A stretch of 64,000 nucleotides of DNA from Clostridioides sp. ES-S-0010-02 (lineage in GTDB: Bacteria > Bacillota > Clostridia > Peptostreptococcales > Peptostreptococcaceae). The DNA is taken from the NCBI GenBank assembly GCA_020641055.1, contig CP067345.1, forward strand, positions 3,961,317-4,025,316, written 5' to 3'. The first letter of the stretch is position 1; each line of letters opens with the position of its first letter. The notes under the pieces are model-generated. The model saw nothing but the letters and a program-made list of their open reading frames with translations. It did not search any database and was not told where the DNA came from. Position numbers and translations under genes: made by a program. Positions 1 to 9,796 of this stretch are shown one piece after another.

Positions 1-740
1 AAACTAGCATGTACCATTGCAAGATTATCTTGTCTTCCAATAGATATAAATTCCTCATTAGCCCCTATTAAACTTCCTTTTTCAAATTCATATAAGAACA
101 AATCAAAGTCTATTATATCTTCCACTTTTACATTTAAATTAGATGATATTTGTTTTAAAAGAAAGTTATCTTTTTCTAATGTATCGTTTAATAATCCAAC
201 TAGAGGTAACATATCTTTTTGCTTATTATATGAATGACCATCATTTATGCTTCTATTCAAATGTATAGCTAGATTTGGTATTATACAAATTGGTTTTTTA
301 AAGTCGATAAGTTTTTCCTTTGGCTTAAGTACACTATCTCCTTTTAAGACTACTCTTCCAGCTATACCAAGTGGTCTATCTAACCATGTACTTAATATTG
401 CTCCTCCATAACATTCTGTATTCAGCTTCAAATAAGCTTTCTCAGCTTCTATTTCTGCATTTGGCTTAATACTAAATGTAGGAGAATCTGAATGAGAACC
501 TATTATTCTAAACCCACCTTCTTCTATATTATCTGAGTTAACTACAAAAGCTACTATAGCAGATAAATTTTTAGTCACGTAGTATTTTCCACCTACTCTT
601 AGATTCCATTTTTTATTTAAAGCTAACTCTTCAAATCCATTTTTATCTAAAACTTCTTTAGCACTATCAACTGCGTGAAAAGATGATGGGCTATCGTATA
701 TGAAATCTATTAAATTTTTAGCAAAGCTTATACTATCCAT
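1..740 (-). CDS. M18 family aminopeptidase, N-terminal part (cut by window edge)
   Basis: Reading the minus strand from the ATG at 740 gives an open frame that runs off the window at position 1, so about 246 N-terminal residues are visible. They include GSHSDSP, the metal-binding histidine motif of M18 (aspartyl aminopeptidase-like) enzymes, then a WLDRPLG block and IGRQDNLAMVHA, a second conserved M18 stretch. These cytosolic zinc peptidases trim N-terminal, often acidic, residues from peptides. A GGAGG ribosome site precedes the start, and the gene begins 16 bases after the pcrA stop, so the two are probably co-transcribed. The C-terminal part cannot be checked here. Confidence 0.93.
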   Translation of the reverse strand, partial: MDSISFAKNLIDFIYDSPSSFHAVDSAKEVLDKNGFEELALNKKWNLRVGGKYYVTKNLSAIVAFVVNSDNIEEGGFRIIGSHSDSPTFSIKPNAEIEAEKAYLKLNTECYGGAILSTWLDRPLGIAGRVVLKGDSVLKPKEKLIDFKKPICIIPNLAIHLNRSINDGHSYNKQKDMLPLVGLLNDTLEKDNFLLKQISSNLNVKVEDIIDFDLFLYEFEKGSLIGANEEFISIGRQDNLAMVHAS

Positions 741-756
741 TCCTAATTTTCCTCCA

Positions 757-3021
757 TTATAAAATATCTAGTGTTGTATATTCTTTATTTATTTTTTTAA
801 TTCCTTGCTTATCAAAGGCTATAGTAACATCTGTTCCAGTTATAGACACGACTGTTCCAACCCCAAATTTAGGATGATGTACTTTAGAACCAAGCTTTAT
901 GTCTTCTGGATTAGTCTCTTTATTTGAATCTTTTATTGTAGCATTAACATTATCTGCAACTTTAGATTTACTTATAGTATTCATATACTTTTTAGTATAT
1001 TTATCTAACATATTATAACTTGCTTTAGAATAACTTAATTCTTTTTTCATTTTGTACAATCTTTCTATACATTCTTCTGGTAACTCTTCCATAAATCTTG
1101 AAGCTATTGCAACATTTGTTTTACCATATAGCGTTCTTTTTTCAGTTAGTGACATGTATAACTCTTCTTTAGCTCTAGTTATACCAACATAACAAAGCCT
1201 TCTTTCTTCTTCTATTTGAGATTCACTCAGAGACTTTATAGCTCTTGATATAGGAAATAGTCCTTCTTCCATCCCTGTTAAAAATACAACTGGAAACTCC
1301 AATCCTTTAGATGTATGAATTGTCATAAGAGAAACTCTATCATTGTCCTCTTCATCATTAGATTCGGATGTAAGTGCTATACTAGTTAAAAATGTCTCTA
1401 AATCTTTATTTTCATAAGTGTCATCACTACTACTTTCAAACTCTAGTGCTATAGATATAAATTCTCTTAAATTATCAATTCTATCTTGAGCTTCTTCACC
1501 TTTACCAGTTAAATCTTTTTCATTTTTATTTTTTATATCCACAAGTTCATCCATATATCCTGTAGTATCTAAAACTTTTTCTATTAACTTACTAACAGGA
1601 TAGACTTCTTTTATAGTTCTAAGTGTACCTATAATATCAACAAATCCACTTATACTTGCTCTAGCTTTTGTAGATATATCAGAGTTTGTTTCTATATCAA
1701 TTAAAACTGAATATATACTCTCTTGTTTCAGATTGGCTCTATCCTCAATTTTTTCTATAGTTCTAAGCCCTATACCTCTTCTAGGAACGTTTATAATTCT
1801 TTTTATAGATATGTCATCCTGTGGATTTTGAATAACTCTTAAATACGCTACTAAGTCCTTTATTTCTTTTCTCTCATAAAACTTTGTACCACCATATATA
1901 TTATATGGTATTTGACTTCTGTTTAAAGCGTCTTCTACAGGTCTTGCTTGTGCATTTGCTCTATAAAGTACTGCAAAATCTTTGTATGGTCTATTCTCTT
2001 TTCTAGCTATTTGTGCAATTGAGTCAGCTATAAAATCAGCTTCTTCTATTTCACTACCAGTTAGTTGTATCTTTATAAGTTCTCCTTCTTTCTTTTCACT
2101 CCAAAGTTTCTTTCTTTTTCTTTCTATGTTATTTGATATAACTTTGTTAGCTGCATCTAATATTACTTGTGTTGATCTATAATTTTGTTCTAGTTTCACA
2201 ACATGTACATTATCATAATCTTTCTCAAATTCAAGTATATTTCTTATATCTGCGCCTCTCCATCCATAAATACTTTGGTCATCATCTCCAACAACACAGA
2301 TATTTTGATGTTCTCTAGCTAATAATTTTATTAGCTCATATTGAGCTTTACTCGTATCCTGATACTCATCTACCATTATGTATCTAAATCTACTTCTGTA
2401 ATAAGCTAATACTTCATCATTAGCCTTAAAAAGTTCTACAGTTTTAAGTATTAAATCGTCAAAATCAAGTGCACTATTTCTCTTTAAACGGTCTTGATAT
2501 AATGCATAAATATCTGCAATTTTAACCATTCTATTATCCGACATATTCATATCTTTAAACTGCTTTGGCGTATAAAGCTTATCTTTTGCTCCTGAAATAG
2601 CACTTATAACGGCCTTTGGTTCAAATACTTTATCACTTAAATTTAATTCTTTAAGGCAATCTTTGACTAAGGTTACTTGGTCTGCAGCATCATAAATTAC
2701 AAAACTTCTATTGTAACCAATTTTATTTATATCTTTTCTAAGTATACGAACACAACAAGAATGGAATGTACTTATCCACATTTCCTTAGTTTCCGAACCT
2801 ATATTTTGTTCGACTCTTTCTCTCATTTCATTTGCAGCTTTATTTGTAAATGTTATAGCTAATATACTAGGTGCTTGTACACCTTTATCTTCCATAAGGT
2901 ATGCTATTCTTGTTGTTAGTACCTTAGTTTTACCTGAACCAGCACCAGCTAATATAAGTACTGGCCCCTCAGTTTTTTCTACTGCTTCTCTTTGAGCAGG
3001 ATTTAATGTATCTAAATTCAT
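757..3021 (-). CDS. pcrA: ATP-dependent DNA helicase PcrA (UvrD/Rep family)
   Basis: Superfamily 1A 3'-5' helicase of about 754 residues, the usual PcrA length. Seen in order: a Q-motif region LNPAQREAV, Walker A GAGSGKT, the STFHS motif, Walker B as VDEYQDTS, GDDDQSIYGWRGAD (motif III), QNYRST (motif IV), VSLMTIHTSKGLEF (motif V) and YVGITRAKEELY (motif VI). The C-terminal tail after the helicase core ends in a Tudor-like segment (KVHHPKFGVGTV) that in PcrA contacts RNA polymerase. The open frame could start at 3045, but ATG 3021 has AGGAGGAGA directly upstream and gives the normal N-terminus MNLDTLNPAQ. Role: DNA repair, replication-fork restart and plasmid rolling-circle replication. Confidence 0.97.
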   Translation of the reverse strand: MNLDTLNPAQREAVEKTEGPVLILAGAGSGKTKVLTTRIAYLMEDKGVQAPSILAITFTNKAANEMRERVEQNIGSETKEMWISTFHSCCVRILRKDINKIGYNRSFVIYDAADQVTLVKDCLKELNLSDKVFEPKAVISAISGAKDKLYTPKQFKDMNMSDNRMVKIADIYALYQDRLKRNSALDFDDLILKTVELFKANDEVLAYYRSRFRYIMVDEYQDTSKAQYELIKLLAREHQNICVVGDDDQSIYGWRGADIRNILEFEKDYDNVHVVKLEQNYRSTQVILDAANKVISNNIERKRKKLWSEKKEGELIKIQLTGSEIEEADFIADSIAQIARKENRPYKDFAVLYRANAQARPVEDALNRSQIPYNIYGGTKFYERKEIKDLVAYLRVIQNPQDDISIKRIINVPRRGIGLRTIEKIEDRANLKQESIYSVLIDIETNSDISTKARASISGFVDIIGTLRTIKEVYPVSKLIEKVLDTTGYMDELVDIKNKNEKDLTGKGEEAQDRIDNLREFISIALEFESSSDDTYENKDLETFLTSIALTSESNDEEDNDRVSLMTIHTSKGLEFPVVFLTGMEEGLFPISRAIKSLSESQIEEERRLCYVGITRAKEELYMSLTEKRTLYGKTNVAIASRFMEELPEECIERLYKMKKELSYSKASYNMLDKYTKKYMNTISKSKVADNVNATIKDSNKETNPEDIKLGSKVHHPKFGVGTVVSITGTDVTIAFDKQGIKKINKEYTTLDIL

Positions 3022-3166
3022 ATTTCTCCTCCTGTTAACAGCCATAAATATATTTTAATCTAAAATATGAATTACTTCAAATTATAATTATGTATTATAT
3101 TAATAGATTATTGTCAAATTTTAACAATTAGATAACACTTACTTATAAAATTTATTTTTATATCTA

Positions 3167-3203
3167 TAAAAAAATAACCTTATGATTTGGGGAATCATAA
3201 GGC
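3167..3203 (-). terminator. Rho-independent terminator after cbiO
   Basis: A perfect 10-bp inverted repeat (CCTTATGATT / AATCATAAGG, five-base loop) at 3178-3202 is followed on the minus strand by a TTATTTTTTT tract. It sits about 70 bases past the cbiO stop and separates the cobalt operon from pcrA. Confidence 0.85.
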
Positions 3204-3269
3204 ACCTTTAAGGGGTCTAGGTTAAGGGTTATTATATATAAATCTATTTTTTTAAAATAGGTTTAGGGC

Positions 3270-4094
3270 TTAATTATTTATTTGTACTAAGTCTCTTTCT
3301 TTCCAGTACTTATACAAATCTTCTTCTTTCTTAAATAAAGGTAAATTCATATTTTTATGTACCTTTACTAACCATGGAGATTCTAATCCAGCTTGTATAA
3401 TATTGTTCTCATTTACAAATACACTTTCTGCATTTCCTTCATCAATTAAAATCCCCTTATCCAGTACATATATATAATCGCATATTTCATACATTAAATT
3501 CATATCATGACTGGATATTACTATTTTTATATTATTTTTATCTAATCCCTTTATTATATCTACAATAGACCTAGTACTTACTGGGTCTAATCCAGCTGTA
3601 GGTTCATCAAGCAATATAATTTCATTTTCCATTGCTATAACTGATGCAATTGCTACTCTTTTTTTCTGACCATAACTTAAGAAGTGTACTGGTCTATCTA
3701 TAAAATCTATTCCATTAACAGCTATCAAAGCTTTGTTTATTCTCTCTTTAATAATTTTTTCATCCATCCCAATGTTTCTCATCGCAAATGCTATATCATC
3801 ATATACTTTTGAGTAAAATATTTGTTTTTCTGGGTCTTGAAAAACAATCCCTACATTCTTTCTAAGATTATACAAACTCTTCTTATCATACTTTAACTTT
3901 TCTTCTTTGAAAAGTATTTCTCCAGATGTAGGCTTTAATATTCCCATTAAATTCATAAATAAAGTTGACTTTCCTGAACCATTTGAGCCTATTATACCTA
4001 TAACATTTCCCTTTGAGAAATCCATATTAATGTTCAATAATGCACTAGCATTTTTTTCATATTGATATGTTAAATTATTTATTTTAAACATCAT
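3270..4094 (-). CDS. cbiO: Cobalt ECF-type transporter ATP-binding protein CbiO
   Basis: ABC ATPase of 274 residues, typical of CbiO/EcfA. Visible motifs: Walker A GSNGSGKST near residue 37, Q-loop VFQDPEKQIF (the DPEKQ form is typical of ECF transporters), signature LSYGQKKR, Walker B with IILLDEPTAGLDP, and an H-loop SSHD. It powers cobalt uptake by the CbiMNQO complex at the inner face of the membrane. It overlaps the end of cbiQ by 11 bases, consistent with translational coupling. It is the last gene of the operon and is followed by a clear terminator. Confidence 0.96.
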   Translation of the reverse strand: MMFKINNLTYQYEKNASALLNINMDFSKGNVIGIIGSNGSGKSTLFMNLMGILKPTSGEILFKEEKLKYDKKSLYNLRKNVGIVFQDPEKQIFYSKVYDDIAFAMRNIGMDEKIIKERINKALIAVNGIDFIDRPVHFLSYGQKKRVAIASVIAMENEIILLDEPTAGLDPVSTRSIVDIIKGLDKNNIKIVISSHDMNLMYEICDYIYVLDKGILIDEGNAESVFVNENNIIQAGLESPWLVKVHKNMNLPLFKKEEDLYKYWKERDLVQINN

Positions 4095-4782
4095 TATCCC
4101 CTACTATGTGAAATTTACCATCATACAATTTTATGTCTAATGATATACACATATCATCATACCTTGTCATAAGCCTTTTGTACAGCATACTTCCAAGAAT
4201 CCCTAAAGATTTATATGAAGTTTTTAAATTTATGTACCCAAATCTTAGTTCTTGTGATTTATATATCTCTGAAAATTCTTCTAAAAATATAAATATAAAT
4301 CTATATATTAACATTGATAATTCAACAAAGGTGTCTGGTAAATGCAATTTTTTGAAGAAAAATATTAACTGATTAAAAGGTGTTGTAAGTATACAAAAAT
4401 ACACACAAGTTAAACAAGACATAGCTCTAAATAACACATGAATAGACATGTCAATAGATGCCTTTGATATTCCTATATAAAAACTAAAAAATTGAAAACT
4501 ATATAGTAAATCTACTTTATTAAAAGATATATTTACAAGAGTTATACCTATACTAAGAAATAAAAAATACATTGGTATTTGAAGTAATTTCAAATAATTT
4601 TTTAAATCTATCCCCGCTACACAAACAACTAAAATACTCATTAAAATCATAATTCCACTTAAGATAAATACATTTTTTATTACCATAGAAGCAATTAGAA
4701 AAATTGCTCCTATGGCTACTTTTTTATTTGGATTTACTTTACTCAATCTATTTGTATATGCATATTTATCAATTATAAGCAT
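4084..4782 (-). CDS. cbiQ: Cobalt transporter transmembrane protein CbiQ (EcfT-like)
   Basis: Membrane protein of 232 residues with about five hydrophobic segments (roughly residues 25-45, 65-80, 100-130 and 145-170). It belongs to the CbiQ/EcfT family, the scaffold that couples the ATPase to the substrate-capturing subunit. The coupling-helix region, usually with A-R-G-like motifs, is poorly conserved here, but position and length fit. It lies two bases after cbiN and overlaps cbiO. Expected to act in the cytoplasmic membrane in cobalt import for corrinoid synthesis. Confidence 0.93.
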   Translation of the reverse strand: MLIIDKYAYTNRLSKVNPNKKVAIGAIFLIASMVIKNVFILSGIMILMSILVVCVAGIDLKNYLKLLQIPMYFLFLSIGITLVNISFNKVDLLYSFQFFSFYIGISKASIDMSIHVLFRAMSCLTCVYFCILTTPFNQLIFFFKKLHLPDTFVELSMLIYRFIFIFLEEFSEIYKSQELRFGYINLKTSYKSLGILGSMLYKRLMTRYDDMCISLDIKLYDGKFHIVGDNDV

Positions 4783-4784
4783 AA

Positions 4785-5069
4785 TTAACTTCTCTTTCCT
4801 TTTTGAATACCTAATATGTATCCTATTACACCTGCACCTAAAGCTGCTTGTGCAGAGAATAATAAACTCTCTATTTCTCCACTTGGTGGCTCATATGGGC
4901 TACTAAACCAAGGCTCATAATTTGGATTTATCTTAGTAATTTCACTTTCAGCTTGACCATCTGCTCCTCCATATTCAGCACCTGAATTTACAAGTAATGG
5001 GAATATAATAAGAGCTACTACTAATAAAAGTAATAATATGTTAGTTTTTGTTTTTGTTTTAGCACTCAT
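4785..5069 (-). CDS. cbiN: Cobalt transport protein CbiN
   Basis: Small protein of 94 residues with two membrane segments, one near the N-terminus ([17 protein letters not shown]) and one near the C-terminus ([17 protein letters not shown]), and a loop between them with GADGQAE and [19 protein letters not shown], the hallmark of CbiN. That loop guides cobalt to CbiM. The frame is open from 5090, but ATG 5069 is preferred because AAAGGAG lies nine bases ahead. This start overlaps the cbiM end by 11 bases. Confidence 0.95.
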   Translation of the reverse strand: MSAKTKTKTNILLLLLVVALIIFPLLVNSGAEYGGADGQAESEITKINPNYEPWFSSPYEPPSGEIESLLFSAQAALGAGVIGYILGIQKGKRS

Positions 5070-5811
5070 TAGCTTTAACTCCTTTATCATTATTTTCTAG
5101 TATGCTTTTTTCTCCATTTTCTGTAATTAAATTATATACAATTACAGTAAGGATACCTTCTGCTATTGCTATTGGTATTTGAGTCATAAAGAAAATTCCT
5201 AAGAATTTAATTGCTGAAGCCATCACTCCACCAGATGGGTCTGGAAAAGCCAGTGCTAATTGTATTGAAGTTATTGTATATGTGGCTAAGTCTCCTATTG
5301 CTGCTGCAAGAAATACTGGTATAGCATTATTTCCATCCTTTTTCTTTAATGCTTTAAATATTAAAAATGATATAATTGGCCCTATTATAGCCATTGAAAA
5401 AGCATTAGCTCCTAAAGTAGTTATTCCACCATGTGCTAGTAATAATGCTTGGAATATTAAAACTATAGTTCCAAGAACAAACATTACACTTGGTCCAAAC
5501 ATTATTGCTCCAAGACCTACTCCAGTAGGATGTGAACAACTTCCTGTTACTGAAGGTATTTTTAATGCTGATAATACAAAGACAAATGCTCCACATAGAG
5601 CTAATAAAACTTTCTTCTTAGGGTCTTGCTTTACTATTTTACCTATTGATTTTAATCCCACTAAGAAAAATGGTATAAATATAACTCCCCATGCTATAGA
5701 CCATTTTACTGGTAAGTAACCTTCCATTATATGCATTGCATTTGATGTAACTGGAGTTAAAATTATTAACATAAGTGCAGCTATAACCCCTAATTTGATA
5801 TTTTGTTTCAT
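5059..5811 (-). CDS. cbiM: Cobalt transporter substrate-binding membrane protein CbiM
   Basis: Protein of 250 residues, first gene of cbiMNQO. It opens with a signal-like segment (residues 1-25) followed by MHIMEGYLP. In CbiM/NikM proteins the mature Met-His pair at the new N-terminus coordinates the metal, so cleavage just before MHI is expected (family knowledge). About seven hydrophobic segments follow, with the conserved [10 protein letters not shown] block near residue 92. The leader carries a cobalamin riboswitch and a terminator, so uptake is probably shut off when B12 is plentiful. A GGGGA ribosome site precedes the ATG. Confidence 0.96.
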   Translation of the reverse strand: MKQNIKLGVIAALMLIILTPVTSNAMHIMEGYLPVKWSIAWGVIFIPFFLVGLKSIGKIVKQDPKKKVLLALCGAFVFVLSALKIPSVTGSCSHPTGVGLGAIMFGPSVMFVLGTIVLIFQALLLAHGGITTLGANAFSMAIIGPIISFLIFKALKKKDGNNAIPVFLAAAIGDLATYTITSIQLALAFPDPSGGVMASAIKFLGIFFMTQIPIAIAEGILTVIVYNLITENGEKSILENNDKGVKANEC

Positions 5812-5881
5812 TTGAGTATCCCCTCTCTCCCTTTCTAATAATTAAAATATGAATAATACATGTATCCTTCATTATAGCAAA

Positions 5882-5916
5882 ATAAAAAAGCCTAACTCGA
5901 TGGCTAGGCTTCTAAT
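5882..5916 (-). terminator. Intrinsic terminator in the cbiM leader
   Basis: On the minus strand AGAAGCCTAGCC pairs with GTTAGGCTT and is followed by TTTTTTATTTT. It sits between the riboswitch and the cbiM start, where a transcription-attenuating terminator would be expected. Confidence 0.82.
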
Positions 5917-6007
5917 TTTCGACAATCTAAATACAAACACATAAAATAAACATATCTGTATAATTATTATAAGAAACTTTCTCCATCCCCGAAGAAATCA
6001 CTTTAAT

Positions 6008-6180
6008 ATTTTAGGCAGGTCTCCTGACTTAGCTTCATCCTACTCCTCTTCCTTCCCATGAAATATAAAAACATATTATCATAGTGGCTAACAAAAGTTT
6101 CGTCTGCATCACAGTAGCGGGGGCTGTAAAGGAATTTAACCTTCTTCCCTATTAATCTTGCTTAAAGAACCTATAATATT
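6008..6180 (-). promoter_or_regulatory. Cobalamin (B12) riboswitch
   Basis: Read on the minus strand, the leader contains GGGAAGAAGGT, then CAGCCCCCGCTACTGTGA, then GACGAA, then the B12-box core TTAGCCACT, and further on GGGAAGGAAGAG and AGTCAGGAGACCTGCC. These are the conserved blocks of cobalamin riboswitches in the right order and spacing. It precedes the cobalt transporter genes, a classic target, and is followed by a terminator hairpin at 5882-5916. Binding of cobalamin probably favours termination. Confidence 0.95.
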
Positions 6181-6326
6181 ATATATTTAATTTTTAATAT
6201 TACTTTATTTTTAATTCATTTTCTATATAAATCATTGTATACCTTTTCTGTGAAAATTTCTACATTTTTTACAAATTTTATTCATTTTTATATTTTTATG
6301 TATATAAATTCTTTTTTATAAATCTA

Positions 6327-8102
6327 TTAATTCCTAATTATTTTCTTTAAATACATTGAAACTACATCAGAAAATCTAGTTATATCTCTTGAATATATAA
6401 AATCATTTCCATAGATTAATCTTTCAGCTTCAAGTTCTGATTCTTTGCCTGTAAATACTCCTAATACTAATATATTTTGTTTCCTAGCTTTTCTTACTTC
6501 ATTAGCTGTATCTCTTAAACCAACAACACCTCTATAAGCTTTTTCACCTCTTAAAGTTCTCTCACTGTTTTTTCCTATCTTTACATCATTTGGTCTTCCA
6601 TCACTAAGGACTATCAAAATTTTATTTTCTTCATCTCTATTTATCAAACCACTACATATAGATTTTATAGCTAAACCATCTCTATTGTTACCAGCGCAGA
6701 AGTATTCAAAGATGTTTTCACTATTTTTAATACTGTCATCATAATCCTTAAATCTTTTTAATATCGTATAATCTAAGAAACTAGAAAAACCCATAACTCT
6801 ATTTGGTATTCCAACTTCCGTCAAAGCATTTGCAATTATGTAAGCTTGAATTGCTACATTTCCTTGGTTTCTACTTTGAGAACCACTTGCATCCAACAAT
6901 ATATCAATAACATATTTTCCTTTTTCATTTTCTATATCTTTATAAAATATTTTATTATTATTACTCCTTCCAACTCTCCAGGCTCTATTTGCTAATATAG
7001 TACCACAATCAGAATATACTCTATTTTTAGCATTTTCTTCTACTAAAATCCTAGAAAGGCTTTCTTTTAATCGCTTTATTTGTTGTCTATACATCCTAGC
7101 ATATTCTCTAAATTTGCCTAAATTATTTTCTTTTTGTCTTGTCACATATTTTAGCTGAAAAACATTATTACATTCACTTCTAAGAACACCATCTGTGAAG
7201 TGAATTCTACATCCTTCATGTACGTTTCTACAATTTTGTGTTTCAAGCTTTTTAATTTCACCCTTACTTAAATAAGTTTTCCCATAGTAATGTTCTATTT
7301 TAGTGTATATTTTATTTACAGTCTCTTCATCAACATATATAACTCTATCTGCTGAATTGTTAGCTTGAGAATTGTCAAAGTCTCCTACTCCCTCTATAAG
7401 CATTGATGAGGAGATTGAATCTATATCACTTTCAACGATATTTTCATCTTCATCGCTATATAGTTCTTCATACATAAAATCAGCAAACGTATCAAAGTTT
7501 ACTTCAACATTTTTTACATTGTTTTCATCATATGTAGAATTATTTTCTTCACTATTCAATATATATTCAAAATAAGTTAAATATATAACATCTAATGCCT
7601 TTAAAATCTCCATAATATCCTGATTTGTATCTATAAGCCTTATATCATTTACTATTCTTTTAGTTATACTATCTAATGCTGGATGTTTATCCATGCTATA
7701 AAGTACAAATGCATATTTAATCTTGTCCATCATATTGTTATTGTATATCTTGGTAAAACGTGAAACAATATCTTTATATGCTCTTTTTCTAATATCTTCT
7801 ATTCCAGGTCTATCTTTAATAGCTTTTTCTTCAACAATTGTATTTAGTATAACTTGAATTAGACCTAATATAACATCCTTATCATATCCTTTTCGTATTC
7901 TATTTGTGAGGTATTTTTTAACTATATCCCAGTCTACATATTTTCTTCTAGCTCCTGCAATTATTGCAAAGTATAGACCTATTTCCTTTGAAGAATAATC
8001 TTTTTCTGATATATCTATACTTTCGTTATAATCACCAGCTATTGTCCAAGATAAGTTATTTGCTCTATTTTCAAATTCATAATCATCATATATCCATTTC
8101 AT
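6327..8102 (-). CDS. VWA-domain protein, CobT/NorD-like
   Basis: Protein of 591 residues with no signal peptide or membrane segment. The C-terminal third is a von Willebrand A domain: the MIDAS metal site is DASGSQS, with GNNRDGLAIK supplying the conserved later residues and IVLSDGRPND a third element. The GNNRDGLA string is typical of the VWA domains of CobT, NorD and related partners of MoxR ATPases. The N-terminal part is alpha-helical with an acidic stretch (YEELYSDEDENIVESD). It starts 13 bases after a MoxR/CobS-like ATPase gene. Such pairs act as metal chelatases or remodel metalloenzymes. The next genes downstream are the cobalt transporter, but they have their own riboswitch leader. 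The substrate is unknown. Confidence 0.85.
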   Translation of the reverse strand: MKWIYDDYEFENRANNLSWTIAGDYNESIDISEKDYSSKEIGLYFAIIAGARRKYVDWDIVKKYLTNRIRKGYDKDVILGLIQVILNTIVEEKAIKDRPGIEDIRKRAYKDIVSRFTKIYNNNMMDKIKYAFVLYSMDKHPALDSITKRIVNDIRLIDTNQDIMEILKALDVIYLTYFEYILNSEENNSTYDENNVKNVEVNFDTFADFMYEELYSDEDENIVESDIDSISSSMLIEGVGDFDNSQANNSADRVIYVDEETVNKIYTKIEHYYGKTYLSKGEIKKLETQNCRNVHEGCRIHFTDGVLRSECNNVFQLKYVTRQKENNLGKFREYARMYRQQIKRLKESLSRILVEENAKNRVYSDCGTILANRAWRVGRSNNNKIFYKDIENEKGKYVIDILLDASGSQSRNQGNVAIQAYIIANALTEVGIPNRVMGFSSFLDYTILKRFKDYDDSIKNSENIFEYFCAGNNRDGLAIKSICSGLINRDEENKILIVLSDGRPNDVKIGKNSERTLRGEKAYRGVVGLRDTANEVRKARKQNILVLGVFTGKESELEAERLIYGNDFIYSRDITRFSDVVSMYLKKIIRN

Positions 8103-8115
8103 AATCTCACCTATA

Positions 8116-9045
8116 TTAAATATGACTTATTGGAAATATATCTGCACTCTCCCATTTATTAGGTATTCTTGTTTTAATTACATCTCCAACCATTTCTTTT
8201 TCATATATATCAAAAGTCTTTCCTGTAAGCCCCATATTAATTGCAAGAGTTGGCTTTAATCCTCTTCTTATAGTTTTAAGAGATGCCATAAGACCTCTTA
8301 AATCAATAGCTTTACTAGATATTTCACCATTTTGAGATTTTAATTGTAAATCTAAAAATATCCCTGCAAATTGTGCTAATTTTTCTTCATCAGCATCTGA
8401 AAATTCATTTTTCAAAATCATCATTAACTTCTCCTCTTCTACAGGAGGAATATCTATTACCATAAACCTAGAAACTAGAGCTTCATTAAGTTCCTTTGTT
8501 CCCGCATACTCATAATTCATAGTTCCAATAAATCTTGTTGCTGGGTGCAGATTAACTCTCTCATAACCTGGTACATCAATCACTCGACGATAATCTAAGG
8601 CTGAATGAACTACAACTATGGCATCATTTTTTGCCATATTAATTTCATCAAATATTCCAAATCCTCCATTAACAGCACACTCATAAACTGAACCTCTTCT
8701 AAGTTTAACTTCATTATCTATAAATGTATCTGTACCTATAAGTGTTGAACTATCTGTATTTATATGAAACGAGGTATTCCATTGGGGTCTATTAAATATC
8801 TCACCTAAATTATCAGCAAGTAAATTTTTCCCTGTTGCCTTTGGCCCTGACAATAAAATATTTTCTTCTTCTAAAATAGCTGTTATACACATAGATAATA
8901 TCTCTTTACCATAAAAATAAGTTTTAGATTTTGTTACTCTGTATTCTAAATCTTTTTCTAAGCCATAATAATTTCTGAAATGCAATACATCTTCAATAAG
9001 TTTCTCATCTACCCCTTGTATCCTTAAGTTATCTATTATATCCAT
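8116..9045 (-). CDS. MoxR/CobS-like AAA+ ATPase
   Basis: AAA+ ATPase of about 309 residues. Walker A is GPKATGKN near residue 65 (Asn replaces the usual Ser/Thr, as in several MoxR relatives), Walker B is FDEINMA, followed by a sensor-1 region FIGTMNYEYAGT and an arginine-finger region ALVSRF. The open frame extends to 9096, but ATG 9045 follows AAAAGGGG with seven bases between, giving the start MDIIDNLRIQG. The downstream VWA gene at 6327-8102 is its expected partner: ATPase hexamers of this class drive VWA-assisted metal insertion or complex remodelling. It lies in the cytoplasm. Confidence 0.9.
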   Translation of the reverse strand: MDIIDNLRIQGVDEKLIEDVLHFRNYYGLEKDLEYRVTKSKTYFYGKEILSMCITAILEEENILLSGPKATGKNLLADNLGEIFNRPQWNTSFHINTDSSTLIGTDTFIDNEVKLRRGSVYECAVNGGFGIFDEINMAKNDAIVVVHSALDYRRVIDVPGYERVNLHPATRFIGTMNYEYAGTKELNEALVSRFMVIDIPPVEEEKLMMILKNEFSDADEEKLAQFAGIFLDLQLKSQNGEISSKAIDLRGLMASLKTIRRGLKPTLAINMGLTGKTFDIYEKEMVGDVIKTRIPNKWESADIFPISHI

Positions 9046-9142
9046 ATACTTACCCCTTTTATATAAAATAGTATTTGTTTTATTTCTTAACACCATTTTA
9101 GCACAAAAGGATATAGCCTAAAATTAATTTTATAAATTAATA

Positions 9143-9175
9143 ACAGCCCTTTCTGTATTCTACAAAAAGGGCTGT
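9143..9175 (-). terminator. Hairpin after dedA
   Basis: ACAGCCCTTT pairs with AAAGGGCTGT in a strong stem 13 bases past the dedA stop. The following minus-strand T-tract is broken (TTATTAATTT), so termination may be leaky. Confidence 0.6.
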
Positions 9176-9187
9176 CCATATATATTT

Positions 9188-9796
9188 TTATAATCTTATT
9201 CTATTGTGTTTTTTATGTATATGTGACTTAATAGCAAAACCAACAATAATTATAGCTATTGGTATAATTAGAACCATAAATTTATAATCATTATAATGTG
9301 ACATTATTTTTACCCAACTCTCTGAAAAAATATACCCAATACTAATTAACGAAGTATTCCATATGGTGATACCCACAATAGAGGATACAATAAAAGTTAT
9401 AATATTCTGACCTGCAATACCTGCTATAAAAGATATGTATGTTCTACATAGAGGAATTAATCTACATACACAAACAGAAATAGAAGAGTATTTGTTAAAA
9501 TAATCTTGTGATGTAAAAATTCCCTTTTTTGCCTTTGGACATATCTCTACTATCTTATTTATGATAGGTTTTCCTCCCCAATTACCTATTGTATAACAAA
9601 ATATTGAACCAAGTATACCTGCAACTATACTTAAAATTAAAATAGTTAGAAAACCAAAATGATTTCTTGCTGCAATAGCACCACAAAGTGGCAAAACTAC
9701 TTCACTAGGTAATGGAAAACAAGCATACTCAATCATAATTAATACAAATACAGATATTAATCCATATTGTAAAATAAAACTATTGATTACAGACAC
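9188..9796 (-). CDS. DedA family membrane protein
   Basis: Protein of 202 residues of the DedA/SNARE-associated (VTT) family. Seen: PLPSEVVLPLCGA near residue 28, a GSIFCYTIGNWGGK block near 62-76, and CRLIPLCRTYISFIAGIAG near 110-128, which carries the family's conserved Arg and Pro-Gly-type motif in a modified form. Four or five membrane segments are visible. DedA proteins are thought to be lipid scramblases or flippases of undecaprenyl phosphate or phosphatidylethanolamine. The likely start is GTG 9796, with AAAGGAG 12 bases ahead, a rather long spacing. It stands alone between a hairpin and the rRNA operon. Confidence 0.88.
   Translation of the reverse strand: MSVINSFILQYGLISVFVLIMIEYACFPLPSEVVLPLCGAIAARNHFGFLTILILSIVAGILGSIFCYTIGNWGGKPIINKIVEICPKAKKGIFTSQDYFNKYSSISVCVCRLIPLCRTYISFIAGIAGQNIITFIVSSIVGITIWNTSLISIGYIFSESWVKIMSHYNDYKFMVLIIPIAIIIVGFAIKSHIHKKHNRIRL

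Noticed and set aside
5405-5872. Extra open frames overlapping cbiM
   Set aside because: Their codon use and lack of ribosome sites mark them as shadows of cbiM.
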